Counted from the first letter of the stretch, positions 1-6,809 are shown. The stretch is 7,889 nucleotides of DNA from Lachnospiraceae bacterium (GCA_030825115.1 JAPJQL010000067.1:1-7889), one strand, 5' to 3'. Program-made: numbers and translations. The notes: generated by a model not told the origin, from the sequence alone.

Positions 1-789
1 CAGATAGTCCACCCCCGTCCAGTAACCGATGTTATGGCGGCACTCAAAGCCGGGGCGGGCATAGTTGGATATCTCATAGCGGCTGTATCCCTGAGACTCC
101 ATCATCTCTTTCGTCAGATGGTACATCTCCCGGTCCGTCTCCTCATCCGGCAGACCTTTCCGGTCGCTGCCATACCGTTCATAGAACGGCGTCCCTTCCT
201 CCACGATCAGGCTGTACGCCGAGATATGCTCCGGCTTTAACATCATCACCTTCCGGAGCGTATTTCTCCAGGAATGGATATCCTGCCCCGGAATCCCGGA
301 CATCAGGTCTACGTTGATATTCGTAAAACCCGCCTGCCTTGCCCGCTGATAGCTTTTTAAAAATTCGTCGAAGGTGTGGATCCTCCCCAGGGCTTTTAAC
401 TCCATGTCATCGCTGGACTGCAGCCCGATGCTGATCCGGTTGATCCCGCCTTCCAGATAGGTCTCCAGCTTCTCCATCGTCAACGTGCCGGGATTCGCCT
501 CGACCGTGATCTCGGCCCCGTCTGCAATGTCAAAGCACTCCCAGATCACGCCAAGCAGCTCCCCAAAAAGATCCGACGGCAGGATGGATGGAGTTCCCCC
601 ACCGATAAAGATGGTGCTCACCTGATAGTCCTGAAAATTGCCGCACTGCCCGTATATCTCTTCAATCAATTTATCTACATACTCCCGGTATATCCGCACC
701 GGAGCCGCAAAGGACGTAAAGTCGCAGTACGCGCATTTTCTGGCGCAGAAGGGAATATGGATGTATAGTTCCAGTTCTCGTTTACTCAT
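1..789 (-). CDS. hemW: HemW-like radical SAM heme chaperone, 3' end missing
   Basis: The first 263 codons of a radical-SAM protein read cleanly from an ATG at 789 to the left window edge, so the C-terminus is missing. The Cys motif CARKCAYCDF puts Cys15, Cys19 and Cys22 in the CX3CX2C arrangement that binds the 4Fe-4S cluster. A Phe follows two residues after the last Cys, where true oxygen-independent coproporphyrinogen oxidase (HemN) has a fourth Cys. This favours HemW, a heme-binding chaperone often misannotated as HemN. Other family blocks are IFIGGGTPS, TVEANPG, RISIGLQS, HISAYSL and CRHNIGYW. The start overlaps the last codons of lepA (stop at 782-784) and has no clear Shine-Dalgarno, so it is probably translated by coupling to lepA. 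An ATG one codon upstream (792) is equally possible. The lepA-hemW pair is common in Firmicutes, usually with hrcA further downstream. Confidence 0.93.
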   Translation of the reverse strand, partial: MSKRELELYIHIPFCARKCAYCDFTSFAAPVRIYREYVDKLIEEIYGQCGNFQDYQVSTIFIGGGTPSILPSDLFGELLGVIWECFDIADGAEITVEANPGTLTMEKLETYLEGGINRISIGLQSSDDMELKALGRIHTFDEFLKSYQRARQAGFTNINVDLMSGIPGQDIHSWRNTLRKVMMLKPEHISAYSLIVEEGTPFYERYGSDRKGLPDEETDREMYHLTKEMMESQGYSRYEISNYARPGFECRHNIGYWTGVDYL

Positions 790-2596
790 CATCTAATTTC
801 AGCACGCTCATGAATGCTTTCTGCGGGATCTCTACATTGCCCACCTGACGCATCCGCTTCTTTCCTTCTTTCTGTTTTTCCAGCAGTTTTTTCTTTCGTG
901 TGATATCGCCGCCGTAACACTTGGCAAGGACGTCTTTACGCATCGCCTTTACCGTCTCCCGCGCAATGATCTTGCCGCCTACCGCAGCCTGGATCGGAAT
1001 CTCAAACAGGTGCCGCGGAATCTCTTCTTTTAACTTCTCGCACATCCTTCTTCCGCGCTCATAGGCAGACTCCGCATGTACGATGAAAGAGAGGGCATCC
1101 ACTTCTTCTTTGTTGATAAGGATATCCAGTTTTACAAGCTCAGACTGTTCATACCCTTTCATGTCATAATCAAACGACGCATAGCCGCGGGAGCGGGACT
1201 TTAATGCGTCAAAGAAATCATAGATGATCTCATTGAGCGGCAGGTCATATTTTAACAGGGCTCTTGTCTCCTCCATATACTCCATGCCTTTGTACACGCC
1301 GCGGCGCTCCTGGCACAGGGTCATGATCGCCCCTACAAACTCCGTCGTAACCATGATCTCCGCGCTTACGATCGGTTCCTCCATATAGTCGATCTCCGTC
1401 GGGTCCGGAAGATTGGAGGGGTTTGTAAGCTCAATCATCTCACCGTTTTTCTTGTGTACACGGTACACAACGCTGGGGGCCGTCGTAACCAGGTCCAGAT
1501 TGTACTCCCGCTCCAGACGTTCCTGGATGATCTCCAGATGCAAAAGCCCCAAAAATCCGCAGCGGAAACCAAATCCCAGCGCGACCGAAGTCTCCGGCTC
1601 AAAGAACAGGGACGCGTCATTGAGCTGCAGCTTCTCAAGGGCATCGCGCAGGTCGTTGTACTTGGCTCCATCGGCAGGATACAGACCGCAGTACACCATC
1701 GATGTGACCTTTTTATATCCCGGAAGGGGAGCATCACACGGATTCTTGCCATCCGTGATCGTGTCGCCCACCGTGGTGTCTTTCACGTTTTTGATGCTGG
1801 CGGTAATATAGCCTACCATTCCCGCGCTCAGCTCCTCACACGGAATGAACTGCCCCGCGCCAAAGTACCCGACTTCCACCACCTCTTCTTCTGCCCCGGT
1901 TGCCATCATACGGATCAGAGTCCCTTTCTTTACCGTCCCTTCTTTGATCCGGCAGAAGACGATCACGCCTTTGTACGGGTCGTATAAGGAGTCAAAGATC
2001 AGGGCCTTGAGCGGCGCCCCGGCGTCTCCGCACGGCGCCGGGATCTTGTGTACGATCGCTTCCAGCACATCTTCGATATTCAGCCCGGTCTTGGCAGATA
2101 TCTGGGGGGCGTCATGGGCTTCAATGCCGATCACGTCCTCAATCTCATTTGCCACCCACTCCGGGCGGGCGCTCGGCAGGTCGATCTTGTTGATGACCGG
2201 AAATACATCCAGATCGTGGTCCAGCGCCAGATAGACGTTCGCCAGCGTCTGCGCCTCGATGCCCTGCGCCGCGTCCACGACAAGGATTGCCCCGTCACAG
2301 GCCGCAAGGCTTCGGGAAACCTCGTAGTTGAAATCCACATGTCCCGGGGTATCGATCAGGTTGAAGATATATTCCTCGCCGTCTTTTGCCTTATATACCG
2401 TGCGGACTGCCTGTGATTTGATCGTAATTCCACGCTCCCGCTCCAGATCCATATTATCCAGAACCTGCGACTGCATCTCCCTGCTGGTCAAAAGCCCTGT
2501 CATCTCGATGATCCGGTCCGCCAGCGTGGATTTGCCGTGGTCGATGTGTGCGATAATACAAAAATTGCGGATTTTGCTTTGGTCCATTGTTGCCAT
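782..2596 (-). CDS. lepA: Elongation factor 4 (LepA), ribosome-associated translational GTPase
   Basis: This 604-residue protein is the normal length for LepA/EF4, a cytoplasmic GTPase that binds ribosomes and influences elongation and initiation under stress. All G motifs are present: P-loop AHIDHGKST at residues 16-24, GITI at 56-59, DTPGH at 82-86, NKID at 136-139 and SAKTG at 167-171. The histidine in DTPGH is the catalytic one in translational GTPases. The C-terminal part carries the LepA-specific domain, with blocks such as CYGGDITRKKK and KEGKKRMRQVGNVEIPQKAF. The ATG at 2596 has a purine-rich AGAGAGG at 2607-2613, 10 nt upstream; a second in-frame ATG three codons later is less likely. 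spoIIP ends 64 nt upstream and hemW overlaps the end. In Bacillus and many Clostridia spoIIP, lepA and hemW are also neighbours, so this order is ancestral. No sign of damage. Confidence 0.98.
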   Translation of the reverse strand: MATMDQSKIRNFCIIAHIDHGKSTLADRIIEMTGLLTSREMQSQVLDNMDLERERGITIKSQAVRTVYKAKDGEEYIFNLIDTPGHVDFNYEVSRSLAACDGAILVVDAAQGIEAQTLANVYLALDHDLDVFPVINKIDLPSARPEWVANEIEDVIGIEAHDAPQISAKTGLNIEDVLEAIVHKIPAPCGDAGAPLKALIFDSLYDPYKGVIVFCRIKEGTVKKGTLIRMMATGAEEEVVEVGYFGAGQFIPCEELSAGMVGYITASIKNVKDTTVGDTITDGKNPCDAPLPGYKKVTSMVYCGLYPADGAKYNDLRDALEKLQLNDASLFFEPETSVALGFGFRCGFLGLLHLEIIQERLEREYNLDLVTTAPSVVYRVHKKNGEMIELTNPSNLPDPTEIDYMEEPIVSAEIMVTTEFVGAIMTLCQERRGVYKGMEYMEETRALLKYDLPLNEIIYDFFDALKSRSRGYASFDYDMKGYEQSELVKLDILINKEEVDALSFIVHAESAYERGRRMCEKLKEEIPRHLFEIPIQAAVGGKIIARETVKAMRKDVLAKCYGGDITRKKKLLEKQKEGKKRMRQVGNVEIPQKAFMSVLKLDDE

Positions 2597-2634
2597 GTAT
2601 GATATTCCTCTCTTTAAATCAGGTTTTTAATCTT

Positions 2635-2664
2635 AGTATCCCTAAAAATATAACATTTTTTCAA
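2635..2664 (-). promoter_or_regulatory. Possible SigA-type promoter for lepA-hemW
   Basis: On the minus strand, TTGAAA (2659-2664) and GATACT (2635-2640) are separated by 18 bp in the AT-rich gap before lepA. The -35 element overlaps the spoIIP stop codon. This would give the housekeeping lepA-hemW pair expression independent of the sporulation genes upstream. The -10 match is imperfect and the region is AT-rich, so chance is a real alternative. No terminator hairpin is visible between spoIIP and lepA, so readthrough from spoIIP is also expected. Confidence 0.35.
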
Positions 2665-3776
2665 TTCCCTTGCAACACCATATCTAAAAGTTCTGCCAGT
2701 GGCTCCATCGCATTTCTTGCTTCTTCATAAGTATTTGTCTGCGCCCCCACCTCGATCAGCGCCGAGCGGGGCCTCAGGTGCAGATTGTAGCGCAGCCCCT
2801 TCATATAGATTTTCCTTGTCAGGCCCGGATACCGCCCGGCTGCTCCAAGCTGCATCTGAAACGCAAAGGCCAGATTGTCTTCCAGATAGGGATTTGGCAG
2901 ATATTCGATGGTCCCGTCCGGGGTCCGGCTCATCCCCTGGAAAAACATGATGGAGGAGGTGGGCTTTCCATTCACCTCCGACACCAGATGTACATTTTCC
3001 CGCACGCCGTCGCGGTGAAGGTCCAGGATCACCTGAATGGACGGATTCTCCTGCAGGATTGCCGTAATCCCCTCCAGTGCATAGGTATAGGCCCGGTTCC
3101 GGTCCAGCTTCCCCGACTTGATATCGTATGTCGAAGTGTCATGGATGACATTCCACCCTTTCTGCTGCAAAAGGGAGGTCAGGTAATTCCCGATTCCGAC
3201 TACCGAAGCATCCCGGTTCTCTGGTCCGTAGTCTGCATAAGTCTCCTGTGTGTGGGTATGGTAAATTAAAATCTGAGGTACGGAAGGATCTTTTACAAGC
3301 CGCAAGTCTTTGCTTAAGAAAGTTTCAGCATTCATGACGTCACGTCCCGCCGTTGTAGATGAGTGGACACTGTAGAAATGTTTCATTAGAAAATCATAAT
3401 CCATTAGCTGTTCCATAGAATAGGTAAGCCCGGCCGCAAGGGCAGCCGCTCCCGATGGCAGGGCGGTCCCGTCCTGCGATGCCGCCGCATCCCGGGCTTT
3501 AGGCTCTGCTTTGCCGCCGTCTGACTGCCCGTCCCTGTTTTCATTTCCAACCAAAAACAGGTATCCGTATTTTTCATACGCATACCTGTACTTCTGATAG
3601 ATTTTATATGACGGGTCCCGCCCCAGCGTGATTACGGCATCCGGCCGTGCCGCCGCCGGGTAACGGGATTTTAAAAGAAGCTGAAAGCCCCAGTCCTTTA
3701 CCGCCGCTCCTTTTACCAGTACTGCCAAAACCAGCAGTCCGGTAATCCATTTGAGTATTTTATTCAAACCGGACAA
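2661..3776 (-). CDS. spoIIP: Stage II sporulation protein P, engulfment peptidoglycan hydrolase
   Basis: SpoIIP is a membrane-anchored amidase and endopeptidase that, with SpoIID and SpoIIM, removes septal peptidoglycan so the mother cell can engulf the forespore. This 371-residue protein has an N-terminal membrane segment (about residues 8-26), a low-complexity Ala/Gly/Asp/Lys-rich linker (about 80-118) and the catalytic domain (about 165-371). Metal-binding and catalytic motifs are visible: HTHTQE at 173-178, DLHRD at 252-256 and Glu342 in ALIEVGAQTN. The reading frame begins inside sigE, overlapping it by 17 nt. No ATG is available; TTG at 3776 and TTG at 3767 are the candidates. The only ribosome-binding-like sequence, AGAAGGA, ends 2 nt before the first and 11 nt before the second, so the exact start is open and translation is probably coupled to sigE. 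Bacillus SpoIIP is about 400 residues and is expressed under SigE, so co-transcription with sigE makes sense. Confidence 0.95.
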   Translation of the reverse strand: MSGLNKILKWITGLLVLAVLVKGAAVKDWGFQLLLKSRYPAAARPDAVITLGRDPSYKIYQKYRYAYEKYGYLFLVGNENRDGQSDGGKAEPKARDAAASQDGTALPSGAAALAAGLTYSMEQLMDYDFLMKHFYSVHSSTTAGRDVMNAETFLSKDLRLVKDPSVPQILIYHTHTQETYADYGPENRDASVVGIGNYLTSLLQQKGWNVIHDTSTYDIKSGKLDRNRAYTYALEGITAILQENPSIQVILDLHRDGVRENVHLVSEVNGKPTSSIMFFQGMSRTPDGTIEYLPNPYLEDNLAFAFQMQLGAAGRYPGLTRKIYMKGLRYNLHLRPRSALIEVGAQTNTYEEARNAMEPLAELLDMVLQGN

Positions 3777-4500
3777 TATCCTTCTTCAGCCGTTTCATGA
3801 TTTTTTTCTCCAGCCGGGATATATAGGACTGGGAAATGCCCAAAAGATCTGCCACTTCTTTCTGCGTCATCTCCGTCCCCTCCTCATCCTTCAGTCCAAA
3901 CCGCAGTTCCACAATCTTTCTCTCCCTGGGACTTAAACGGCTGATCGCGGACTTCAGCAGGTTTTTCTCTGTCTCATCTTCCAGTCCCCGGTAGATGATA
4001 TCCTCGTCCGTTCCCAGGATATCCGACAGCAGCAGCTCGTTGCCGTCCCAGTCCACATTCAGCGGCTCATCGATCGACACTTCCATCCTGGTCTTGTTAT
4101 TTCTCCTTAAATACATCAGGATTTCATTCTCGATACACCGGGATGCGTATGTCGCAAGCTTGATCTTCTTTTCCGGGTTGAACGTGTTGATCGCCTTGAT
4201 CAGCCCGATCGTCCCGATGGAGATCAGATCTTCCACGCCCACACAGGTGTTGTCAAATTTTTTTGCTATGTACACGACCAGCCGAAGATTATGCTCGATC
4301 AGCAGGGAACGCGCCTCCTTCTCGTCTTCCGTCCCCAGCCTTGCTATCATCTCCGCTTCCCGCCTGCCATCGAGCGGCGGCGGCAGGATGTCTGCCCCTC
4401 CGATATAATGTACTTCGCCCTGCTTCTGCCACAGCATCGTCGTAAACGACGGCACTGCCTTAAATTGAAACCGATTTGGTATGGATACCTTTACTATCAT
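3760..4500 (-). CDS. sigE: RNA polymerase sigma-E precursor (pro-SigE), mother-cell sigma factor
   Basis: SigE is the early mother-cell sigma factor of sporulation, made as an inactive membrane-bound precursor and cut by SpoIIGA. The 246-residue product shows sigma region 2 (NLRLVVYIAKKF at 71-82, EDLISIGTIGLIKAINTF at 90-107, ATYASRCIENEILMYLRRN at 116-134) and region 4 with its helix-turn-helix (about 212-240, containing GISQSYISRLEKK). The stretch HYIGGADILPPPL at 31-43 matches the conserved processing boundary of the family. By comparison with Bacillus (cut within YYIGG), cleavage is likely near His31-Tyr32, giving a pro-sequence of about 31 residues. The ATG at 4500 has GGAGG at 4509-4513, 8 nt upstream. 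It starts 29 nt after spoIIGA and its end overlaps the spoIIP start. The pro-sequence is unlike the helical Bacillus one (see findings). Sigma-E over sigma-G or sigma-K is supported by the pro-sequence and by the spoIIGA neighbour. Confidence 0.97.
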   Translation of the reverse strand: MIVKVSIPNRFQFKAVPSFTTMLWQKQGEVHYIGGADILPPPLDGRREAEMIARLGTEDEKEARSLLIEHNLRLVVYIAKKFDNTCVGVEDLISIGTIGLIKAINTFNPEKKIKLATYASRCIENEILMYLRRNNKTRMEVSIDEPLNVDWDGNELLLSDILGTDEDIIYRGLEDETEKNLLKSAISRLSPRERKIVELRFGLKDEEGTEMTQKEVADLLGISQSYISRLEKKIMKRLKKDIVRFE

Positions 4501-4529
4501 CCTTTATTCCTCCAAGTTCTTTTTACTTC

Positions 4530-5357
4530 TCAATAATCTTTCTCCCCATGCAGAAGCATCTCATACCGGTGTCCGGCAGACAGCGGTTCCCTGCTGACGG
4601 CAAGCCACGGACGCTCGTATCGTCTCACCGGCTTCCCTTCCTGCGCCACCTCCATCTCGTCGGCCCGGATTGCCGGGAGCATCCCGCATGTTGTCCCCAC
4701 CGCCTGAAACGGGATGAAGATCGCTCCGTCAATCCTGTCGCAAAGCTGTCGGCAGGCATCGCAGGTGATGATGTGGACCGGCTCATGCCCATAAGGTTCA
4801 TAGAGCTGGTTTCCCGTGTCATAAAGCGCCGTCACCCTGCTCTTTTTGCCCCGGTATGTAATGGTTACCTCGTATAGATTCTGCCGCTCCCCTATCTTTG
4901 TCTTTACAAGCAGGCAAACGGCATAAATTCCAAAATAAATCCCTGCCATCCAGCATAACAATGATATGGCAGAGAATCTTGCCGGTATCATCCCTCCGGC
5001 TATATACCACCCCGTCCGCATATGGTCTCCGAGGGCAGTGAGCAGTCCGCCTGCCGCCGCGCTGACCAGCCATAATGTACAGACCGTTTTACCAAATTCC
5101 GGAAATTCCATTCTCCCAAACGCAAGGAATATCATCAGCCCGCCGCCAAAGACCCAGGTGACGCCGGCTTCCAGCCATCCCGGAAGTACCGGAAGGCAGA
5201 TCAGAAGGCAGGCCCATAGTGCACCGGCCGCCCCGGCTGCCACGAGCCGTCTTCGCTTCACCGGAACTTTCAAAATCTTTCTCACCAGTCCAAGCAGCAA
5301 AACATCCATTGCAAAATTCACCAGAAAATACACATCCAGATATAATGTATCCGTCAC
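4530..5357 (-). CDS. spoIIGA: Sporulation sigma-E factor-processing peptidase SpoIIGA
   Basis: SpoIIGA is a membrane aspartic protease of the mother-cell side of the sporulation septum that cleaves pro-SigE after a signal from forespore SpoIIR. From the chosen start the protein is 275 residues. The N-terminal half holds about five hydrophobic segments (roughly 5-25, 36-57, 63-80, 90-109, 129-152), followed by a soluble protease domain with ALYDTGNQLYEP; Asp180 in the DTGN motif is the predicted catalytic residue. IPFQAVGT (215-222) and PLSAGHRYEMLLH near the end are also family-like. The reading frame is open further upstream (to 5438), but the GTG at 5357 fits best: it is preceded by GGGGAGGTGAGG, gives the family-type N-terminus LYLDVYFLVNF, and lies about 42 nt downstream of the predicted transcription start. 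An in-frame ATG at 5402 would sit at or before the transcription start and lacks a Shine-Dalgarno. Slightly shorter than the roughly 309 residues of Bacillus. Confidence 0.95.
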   Translation of the reverse strand: MTDTLYLDVYFLVNFAMDVLLLGLVRKILKVPVKRRRLVAAGAAGALWACLLICLPVLPGWLEAGVTWVFGGGLMIFLAFGRMEFPEFGKTVCTLWLVSAAAGGLLTALGDHMRTGWYIAGGMIPARFSAISLLCWMAGIYFGIYAVCLLVKTKIGERQNLYEVTITYRGKKSRVTALYDTGNQLYEPYGHEPVHIITCDACRQLCDRIDGAIFIPFQAVGTTCGMLPAIRADEMEVAQEGKPVRRYERPWLAVSREPLSAGHRYEMLLHGEKDY

Positions 5358-5366
5358 AAAGCCAAG

Positions 5367-5378
5367 CCTCACCTCCCC
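5367..5378 (-). promoter_or_regulatory. Ribosome binding site of spoIIGA
   Basis: The minus strand reads GGGGAGGTGAGG, a long match to the 16S rRNA 3' end (GGAGGTGA). It ends 9 nt before the GTG at 5357. Because no ATG follows at a workable distance in frame, this site decides the GTG start for spoIIGA. Confidence 0.75.
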
Positions 5379-5405
5379 ACTTCCATGATTTTCCTGCTGC
5401 ATTCC

Positions 5406-5438
5406 ATTATAGCGAACAGGTCCGGCGGAATTTGTCAA
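5406..5438 (-). promoter_or_regulatory. spoIIG-type promoter of spoIIGA-sigE with over-long spacer
   Basis: On the minus strand a perfect -35 hexamer TTGACA (5433-5438) and a perfect -10 hexamer TATAAT (5406-5411) are separated by 21 bp, longer than the 17 bp that SigA normally requires. Bacillus spoIIG is known for the same arrangement (22 bp) and is transcribed by SigA polymerase only with phosphorylated Spo0A. The -35 is embedded in TTTGTCAAA on the plus strand (5431-5439), whose TGTCAAA differs at one position from the 0A box TGTCGAA. The predicted start is near 5399, giving a leader of about 42 nt. The hexamers are seen directly; Spo0A control is inferred. Confidence 0.75.
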
Positions 5439-5465
5439 AGCAGGGTAGCTGATTCCTGTTTTTTT

Positions 5466-5472
5466 AACGACA
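5466..5472 (-). promoter_or_regulatory. Possible upstream Spo0A box, weak
   Basis: The minus strand carries TGTCGTT here, matching five of seven positions of the 0A box TGTCGAA, about 70 bp upstream of the predicted spoIIGA transcription start. Its position would suit an activator site, as in Bacillus spoIIG, which has an upstream and a promoter-proximal site. It also abuts the T-run of the ftsZ terminator, and a five-of-seven match is easily found by chance in AT-rich DNA. Confidence 0.25.
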
Positions 5473-5521
5473 AAAAAAGACAGGGAACCAAAATTTCATG
5501 TAGAAATTCTGATTCCCTGTC
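5472..5521 (-). terminator. Rho-independent terminator of ftsZ
   Basis: A perfect 9-bp outer stem (GACAGGGAA at 5479-5487 pairing with TTCCCTGTC at 5513-5521) encloses a second 6-bp stem (AATTTC 5492-5497 with GAAATT 5503-5508, loop of 5 nt). Read on the minus strand the structure is followed directly by seven T residues (5472-5478). It lies 28 nt beyond the ftsZ stop codon and separates the division genes from the sporulation operon. There is no T-run on the other side, so it acts in one direction only. Confidence 0.92.
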
Positions 5522-5549
5522 CGGGAAAAGTCTGACTGTTCGATTGTCC

Positions 5550-6794
5550 TTATCTCTTGTTCTTTAAGAAATCCGGGATATTGATCTGTACTTCCCGGTT
5601 CAGAGGACGGTATGCCCCCTGAGAAGGCGTCTGCTGCGGAGCTGCCTGTGGAGCCGGCTTTGCAGCCGTCTGGGCTGCCGGAGCCTGAGTCCTTGGAGCA
5701 GCAGCCTTTGCAGCCGTCTGCTCTGCGGCAGCCGCTGCCTGGTTCATGCCTGCCATCCCTGCATTCAGACCCATATTGGACGGCATCTTTGGCTTAAAGG
5801 TATTGAATCCGGCCATCGCCTTGTTGACCGAAGTATTTGCGCCGTGTGCGTCCAGACCGGTTGCGATAACCGTGATCGTAGCTTCGTCCTGTGCGGTCTC
5901 GTCGAACATCGCACCAAAGATAATATTGGCATCGTCGCCGGCCAGTTCCTGTACGTAGCTTGCCGCCTCGTTTGCCTCGATCAGGCTGATATCGCCTGAG
6001 ATATTGATGATGACATGGGTTGCGCCCTCGATGGTCGTCTCCAGCAGCGGGCTTGCAACTGCCTGCTTCACAGCCTCAACCGCCTTCTCATCGCCCTTGG
6101 CATGTCCGATGCCGATATGTGCGATGCCCTTGTCGGTCATAACGGTCTGTACGTCTGCAAAATCCAGGTTGATCAGACCCGGTACATTGATCAAATCGGT
6201 GATCCCCTGCACCGCCTGCTGCAGGACCTCATCTGCCTTCTTCAAAGCATCCGGCATCGTGGTTCTGCGGTCTACGATCTCAAGCAGCTTGTCATTCGGA
6301 ATTACGATCAGGGTATCGACGCTCTCTTTTAGATGCTCGATGCCGGTCAGAGCGTTGGTCATACGGGCCTTTGCCTCAAAGCGGAACGGCTTCGTAACGA
6401 CGCCGACCGTCAGGATGCCCATATCTTTTGCAATCTTTGCGATAACAGGAGCCGCTCCTGTTCCGGTACCGCCGCCCATACCGCAGGTAACGAATACCAT
6501 GTCTGCGCCCTTGATCGCCTGAGCCAGGTCCTCAGAGCTCTCCTCAGCAGCCTTCTGGCCCACTTCCGGCCTTGCGCCTGCGCCCAGACCTTTGGTCAGC
6601 TTCTCGCCGATCTGCATGGCTGTCGGAGCCTTGCAGAAGCCCAGCGCCTGTTTATCGGTATTGATTCCGATGAACTCTACGCCTGCAATGTTCTCATCGA
6701 TCATGCGGTTTACTGCGTTGTTGCCTGCGCCACCTACACCGATCACCACGATTCTGGCACTGTTTTCTGCTTCATTTATCTTAATCTCTAACAA
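5550..6794 (-). CDS. ftsZ: Cell division protein FtsZ
   Basis: FtsZ is the tubulin-like GTPase that polymerises into the division ring at mid-cell and at the polar sporulation septum. From the chosen start the protein has 414 residues. It shows the nucleotide-binding VVIGVGGAGNNAVNRMI near the N-terminus, the tubulin signature GGGTGTG at 107-113 and the T7 loop NLDFADV at 209-215, whose Asp211 and Asp214 serve GTP hydrolysis. An Ala/Gln/Pro-rich linker (about 345-395) leads to the C-terminal peptide INIPDFLKNKR, the docking site for membrane tethers such as SepF or FtsA. The frame is open back to 6902, but the upstream stretch is not FtsZ-like. TTG at 6794 gives the usual N-terminus (MLEIKINEAEN) and has AAGGAGG 8 nt upstream. 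It follows divIB by 155 nt, has its own promoter and ends in a strong terminator. Confidence 0.98.
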   Translation of the reverse strand: MLEIKINEAENSARIVVIGVGGAGNNAVNRMIDENIAGVEFIGINTDKQALGFCKAPTAMQIGEKLTKGLGAGARPEVGQKAAEESSEDLAQAIKGADMVFVTCGMGGGTGTGAAPVIAKIAKDMGILTVGVVTKPFRFEAKARMTNALTGIEHLKESVDTLIVIPNDKLLEIVDRRTTMPDALKKADEVLQQAVQGITDLINVPGLINLDFADVQTVMTDKGIAHIGIGHAKGDEKAVEAVKQAVASPLLETTIEGATHVIINISGDISLIEANEAASYVQELAGDDANIIFGAMFDETAQDEATITVIATGLDAHGANTSVNKAMAGFNTFKPKMPSNMGLNAGMAGMNQAAAAAEQTAAKAAAPRTQAPAAQTAAKPAPQAAPQQTPSQGAYRPLNREVQINIPDFLKNKR

Positions 6795-6802
6795 GATTTC
6801 TT

Positions 6803-6809
6803 CCTCCTT
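6803..6809 (-). promoter_or_regulatory. Ribosome binding site of ftsZ, supports a TTG start
   Basis: The minus strand reads AAGGAGG, a full-strength Shine-Dalgarno, 8 nt before TTG at 6794. No ATG or GTG occurs in frame within a usable distance downstream of it, so the TTG is the start. Confidence 0.85.

Noticed and set aside
1413..2416. Several plus-strand and alternate-frame reading frames of 100-177 residues inside lepA
   Set aside because: They are shadows of the well-conserved LepA frame and show Ser/Arg-rich or scrambled composition without recognisable motifs.
5400..5402. In-frame ATG as the spoIIGA start
   Set aside because: It lies at or before the predicted transcription start, directly after the -10 element, and has no Shine-Dalgarno.
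6004..6791. Plus-strand reading frames up to 172 residues opposite ftsZ
   Set aside because: They mirror a highly conserved gene, have no ribosome binding sites of note and no recognisable domain.
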